Assembly: GCA_005773145.1 (NCBI GenBank)
Contig: SXHS01000005.1
Location: forward strand, 1-8,681
Source of the DNA: Planctomycetaceae bacterium
GTDB lineage: Bacteria > Planctomycetota > Planctomycetia > Pirellulales > Pirellulaceae
Direction of reading: 5' to 3'
Length of the DNA: 8,681 nucleotides
A program made the position numbers and the translations under genes. The notes beneath the pieces are model-generated. The model worked only from the letters and a program-made list of their open reading frames with translations. It searched no databases and was not told where the DNA came from. Below, one piece after another: positions 6,317 through 8,681 of this stretch (the stretch's first letter is position 1; every line of letters begins with the position of its first letter).

Positions 6317-6402
6317 ACGAAGTGGCATAGGCATCTTGCCTGTGGTGGACTTTCAGCGAGCAGACCTGCCGGCGCCTACGGCTGGGCGGTAAACGAAGTG
6401 GC
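6311..6402. repeat. 16-bp direct repeat bounding a 60-bp insert
   Basis: CGGTAAACGAAGTGGC occurs perfectly at 6311-6326 and 6387-6402. The first copy contains the dprA stop codon (TAA 6314-6316); the second abuts the stop codon of the convergent ferredoxin gene (6403-6405). The 60 bp between them (6327-6386) hold most of palindromic repeat copy 2. Removing one copy and the insert would leave the two stop codons 10 nt apart. This looks like an element insertion with target duplication, although a plain segmental duplication is also possible. Confidence 0.7.
6326..6344. repeat. Interspersed palindromic repeat, copy 2
   Basis: CATAGGCA (6326-6333), loop TCT, TGCCTGTG (6337-6344) forms an 8-bp stem with one G-U wobble. 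It is the inverted counterpart of the copy at 5070-5088, and the match extends to the GTGGC at 6322-6326. It lies between convergent dprA and ferredoxin genes. It lacks a T-run, so any role in ending transcription would not be the classical intrinsic type. Confidence 0.75.
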
Positions 6403-6798
6403 TCAGCCAGTTGCCTTCAGCTCGGCCAGCCGCTGGGCCGTGCCAACGAGGCGATCCCAGTTGGCTTGGATATAATCCGGTGGCCCGCCAATCTGTGCCA
6501 CGACCTGTGCCACCTGCTCCGTCGGTACCATCTCGATGGCATCCCAGGGGCAGACTTTCAGATCGTAGGGATTGGACTTTTTCTGCGGAATATGGACACA
6601 GACCTCACAGCCCACGCAGCGTTCGATATCGATCTCGCACCATTGCTGCGTCCCTTTGAGCACGCCACCGTCGAGCTTGCGCATCTCAATGCAGTCGACA
6701 GGGCAAACCTCCAGGCACGATTCGCACCCCGTACAATTGTCGGCGTTGATCACCGCCAATTCCTTCGGTAACTTCTTTCGCGGTCCTGACTTGGCCAT
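6403..6798 (-). CDS. Double-cluster [4Fe-4S] ferredoxin with C-terminal extension
   Basis: The 131-residue product is a soluble electron carrier with two ferredoxin motifs. The first is canonical: Cys22, Cys25, Cys28 and Cys32 in CTGCESCLEVCP. The second has Cys61, Cys64 and Cys67 in CVGCEVC, but its fourth ligand, Cys83 before Pro, comes after 15 residues instead of three, with the insert VHIPQKKSNPYDLKV between. Cys36 and Cys54 are extra. A basic N-terminus (KSGPRKKLPKE) precedes the first motif, and a helical tail of about 40 residues (92-131) follows the second. ATG 6798 has AGGG about 11 nt upstream. A near-consensus promoter at 6851-6879 suggests expression separate from lysA upstream. 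It converges with dprA. The redox partner is unknown. Confidence 0.92.
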   Translation of the reverse strand: MAKSGPRKKLPKELAVINADNCTGCESCLEVCPVDCIEMRKLDGGVLKGTQQWCEIDIERCVGCEVCVHIPQKKSNPYDLKVCPWDAIEMVPTEQVAQVVAQIGGPPDYIQANWDRLVGTAQRLAELKATG

Positions 6799-6850
6799 TC
6801 TTGCGATTTCCCTGATTCTTTAACTTTGCCGCCGGCGTATCCGCAGCTGA

Positions 6851-6879
6851 ATTATAGGTTATGATTCGCTACAGACCAA
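6851..6879 (-). promoter_or_regulatory. Sigma-70-type promoter for the [4Fe-4S] ferredoxin gene
   Basis: On the minus strand TTGGTC (6874-6879, 3 of 6) and TATAAT (6851-6856, 6 of 6) are separated by exactly 17 nt. The expected start point near 6844 gives a leader of about 46 nt containing the AGGG ribosome binding site. The lysA stop is 41 nt upstream of the -35 box, so the ferredoxin gene can be transcribed alone. Confidence 0.6.
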
Positions 6880-6919
6880 GGGCTAACCGCGAGGCGGAAC
6901 GTGGTGGCTCGACCTGTCC

Positions 6920-8179
6920 TCACGCGCCTTTCAGGCCAGAGAAATCCAAAGTGGCGAACAGGTCGTCCAGGGTCTCCGCCCGACGGATTTGTCGCACGGT
7001 CCCATCTTCGCGCCACAACAATTCGGCGGATCGCAGCTTGCCGTTGTATTGGAAACCCATGGCGTGGCCGTGGGCCCCCGTGTCATGAATAGCTAGCAAG
7101 TCACCGGGTTCGATCTTGGGCAATTGCCGGTCGATGGCGAATTTGTCATTATTTTCGCAGAGCGATCCAACGACGTCGTACGTATGGTCGTTGGGCTGGT
7201 CTTCCTTGCCCAGCACGGTGATATGGTGATACGCTCCATACATGCCGGGGCGCATCAGGTTTGCCATACAGGCATCGACGCCGACGTATTGTTTGTAGAT
7301 GTCTTTTCTGTGAATGGCCCTGGTAATCAGATATCCATAGGGGCCGGTCATCACGCGCCCATTTTCCATGCAAATGCGCAAGGGGTGTAATCCGGCACGT
7401 TCGATGATATCCACATAGGCCTGTCGGACACCCTCGCCGACCTGCGCCAGATCGACTGGCTGTTGCTCGGGTCGGTAGGGAATGCCAATGCCTCCGCCAA
7501 GATTGACGAAGTCCATGCGGATGTCCAACTCCTCGGCGATTTCCACGATCAATTGAAACAGCATTCGGGCTGTTTCCACGAAGAATTCTGGATTGAGTTC
7601 ATTCGATGCGACCATCGTATGGAGGCCAAATTGGCGCACGCCCAGAGAGCGGCTTAGGCGATACGCTTCCACCAACTGGGGTCGCGTTAGCCCGTACTTG
7701 GCCTCTTCCGGTTTTCCGATGATGGCATTGCCTTCGCGCAATGGCCCTGGGTTGTAGCGAAAGCAGAGCGAGGTCGGCAGCCCGACCTTGGTCCGCAGGT
7801 ACTCGACATGGGATAGATCGTCGACATTGATTAGAGCGCCCAGTGCCTTGGCCTTGGCGTACTCTTCCGCCGGCGTTTCGTTGGACGTGAACATGATTGC
7901 GTCACCGCGAAAACCGACGCGGTCGACCAGCACCAGTTCGGCCAAGCTGGAACAATCAACACCACACCCTTCTTGTTGGAGTATCTCCAGGATGTACGGA
8001 TTGGGAGTGGCCTTGACGGCAAAATATTCGCGAAAGCCGGGGGACCAGGCAAAGGCAGCCCGCAGCCGGCGGGCGTTCTCGCGAATCCCTCGCTCGTCGT
8101 ACAGGTGAAACGGTGTCGGATGGGTTTGGGCGATCCGTTGGAGGGTCGCCAAATCCCAGGGGGGGCGCTTAGCGGTCAT
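6920..8179 (-). CDS. lysA: Diaminopimelate decarboxylase, divergent
   Basis: LysA is a PLP enzyme of fold type III (alanine-racemase-like barrel) that decarboxylates meso-diaminopimelate to L-lysine, the last step of the pathway. At 419 residues it has the normal size. Visible sites are Lys56 in YFAVKATPNP, the PLP lysine; NLGGGIGIPY (226-235), the phosphate loop; ENGR (272-275) in place of EPGR; Cys341-Glu342 and Asp345 in CENNDKFA in place of CESxD; and DTGAHGHAMGFQYNG (366-380). The usual HxHIGSQ segment reads HTMVASN (187-193), so the His that stacks on PLP appears to be Met189. ATG 8179 (MTAKRPPWDL) has AAGGGA 12 nt upstream. The frame runs on to 8353, but that extension looks non-coding. 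A related substrate such as another diamino acid cannot be excluded. No other lysine genes are in the window. Confidence 0.85.
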   Translation of the reverse strand: MTAKRPPWDLATLQRIAQTHPTPFHLYDERGIRENARRLRAAFAWSPGFREYFAVKATPNPYILEILQQEGCGVDCSSLAELVLVDRVGFRGDAIMFTSNETPAEEYAKAKALGALINVDDLSHVEYLRTKVGLPTSLCFRYNPGPLREGNAIIGKPEEAKYGLTRPQLVEAYRLSRSLGVRQFGLHTMVASNELNPEFFVETARMLFQLIVEIAEELDIRMDFVNLGGGIGIPYRPEQQPVDLAQVGEGVRQAYVDIIERAGLHPLRICMENGRVMTGPYGYLITRAIHRKDIYKQYVGVDACMANLMRPGMYGAYHHITVLGKEDQPNDHTYDVVGSLCENNDKFAIDRQLPKIEPGDLLAIHDTGAHGHAMGFQYNGKLRSAELLWREDGTVRQIRRAETLDDLFATLDFSGLKGA

Positions 8180-8330
8180 GTGCGTTCTATGTCCCTTGAT
8201 CGATGTTGGTGGGGAGGACCGGCACATCGCGAGGTACCTTGGGCTCCCCGGAACCATTATGACGTCCGCCGGCCGAGATCGACAGGCCGAATCGTGGTCA
8301 GACCGACCTGGTGTGGGTCTCCCGCCGGCC
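8180..8330. other. lysA leader and promoter region
   Basis: This interval between the terminator and lysA must hold the lysA promoter. The only -10-like box I see on the minus strand is CATAAT (complement of 8256-8261), without a convincing -35 partner. I see no conserved structure that would support a lysine riboswitch; the region is too short for one of full size. Confidence 0.3.
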
Positions 8331-8372
8331 AAAAAAGAAAAGGGCTGGGCCACGATATGGCAGCCCAGCCCT
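8331..8372 (-). terminator. Intrinsic terminator of the YTV-type protein gene
   Basis: A perfect 10-bp GC-rich stem (AGGGCTGGGC 8341-8350 with GCCCAGCCCT 8363-8372, 12-nt loop) is followed on the minus strand by TTTCTTTTTT (complement of 8331-8340). It lies 52 nt after the stop codon at 8425. On the plus strand there is no T-run. It isolates lysA from the gene upstream. Confidence 0.88.
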
Positions 8373-8424
8373 CATTTATGACGATTCAAAGCCTAGGAGT
8401 TGACAGACAACCCCCGTTCAACGC

Positions 8425-8681
8425 TCAACCACCGCAGGCCGAGCAGCCCGTGGCGCAGGGAGCGCAGCCGCCACAAGCTCCAGCACCGCAGCTGTCGGCA
8501 GGTACGGTGATCGTCTTGGCGACCACATGGCAGGTGCGTACCGTCACCGGCTTCTGCACCGTGACGGGCACACAGACCGTGGTCGTGACCACCTTCTCTT
8601 CGGGCACTTGCGTATACTTTGTGACCGTATACTTCTGCTCACGCGTCTGGGGGACACAAGCCGTAAAGGCGACCTCGCGCG
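8425..8681 (-). CDS. Cys-rich YTV-repeat protein of planctomycete type, N-terminus outside window
   Basis: Only the last 84 residues are visible; the frame is open to the window edge. The first about 60 carry repeats of the form KYTVTKYTQVPEEK, TTTVCVPVTVQKPVTV and RTCHVVAKTITVP, with Cys at visible positions 8, 36 and 50. A Gly/Ala/Cys tail follows, with six cysteines in about 20 residues (64-82), ending GG. Proteins with repeated YTV/VP motifs and many cysteines are known from planctomycetes such as Rhodopirellula baltica and have been proposed as disulfide-linked cell-envelope components. That role is inferred from the family, and an export signal, if any, lies outside the window. A strong intrinsic terminator follows after 52 nt. 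An internal GTG at 8607 could be miscalled as a 60-residue gene, but the repeats continue upstream of it. Confidence 0.8.
   Translation of the reverse strand, partial: REVAFTACVPQTREQKYTVTKYTQVPEEKVVTTTVCVPVTVQKPVTVRTCHVVAKTITVPADSCGAGACGGCAPCATGCSACGG

Noticed and set aside
8180..8330. Lysine riboswitch ahead of lysA
   Set aside because: The leader is shorter than a full lysine aptamer plus a promoter, and I see no nested stems or associated terminator before the ATG.
8180..8353. N-terminal extension of lysA to 8353
   Set aside because: The extra 58 residues cross the terminator of the upstream gene, have no LysA homology, and leave the ATG at 8179 with its own AAGGGA unexplained.
1..8681. 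tRNA, rRNA, CRISPR array, IS element or prophage genes
   Set aside because: I saw no transposase, integrase, regularly spaced repeats or cloverleaf-like sequence on either strand.

Overview
The window looks like a piece of a planctomycete chromosome (Planctomycetota, probably Pirellulales or a near relative). This rests on the C-terminus of a Cys-rich protein with YTV/VP repeats at the right edge, two short conserved proteins of a kind I remember mainly from planctomycete genomes, and short 'CAGGCATCTTGCCTG'-type palindromes in the gaps. GC content is fairly high throughout. Everything looks like ordinary chromosomal gene content. I see no phage, IS, CRISPR, tRNA or rRNA. No gene-free stretch exceeds 300 bases.

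Left third. The 3' part of a sodium:solute symporter gene runs off the left edge on the minus strand (1-1188). Divergent from it are a small secreted six-cysteine protein of unknown function (1460-1876) and an alpha/beta hydrolase of the lipase type (1913-2623), probably one transcript. They converge on a minus-strand run of three redox/regulatory genes, read from 3668 down to 2653: a [2Fe-2S] ferredoxin with an X-Pro repeat insert, a short PII signalling protein lacking the uridylylation tyrosine, and a CDGSH iron-sulfur protein. Spacing of 18 and 47 nt suggests one operon. This PII and Fe-S cluster is the most interesting unit in the window.

Middle. Divergent from that operon, on the plus strand, are an 86-residue helical protein of unknown function (3899-4159), thymidylate synthase thyA (4205-4999), which makes dTMP, and dprA (5159-6316), which loads RecA onto incoming single-stranded DNA during transformation. 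The two gaps next to dprA each carry one copy of the same short palindrome in opposite orientations. The copy downstream of dprA lies within a 60-bp segment bounded by a 16-bp perfect direct repeat, which looks like an insertion with target duplication.

Right third, all minus strand. A Cys-rich YTV-type protein (partial, 8425-8681) ends at a clear intrinsic terminator (8331-8372). Next is lysA (6920-8179), a divergent diaminopimelate decarboxylase for lysine synthesis. Last is a double-cluster [4Fe-4S] ferredoxin (6403-6798) with its own near-consensus promoter (6851-6879). It converges with dprA.
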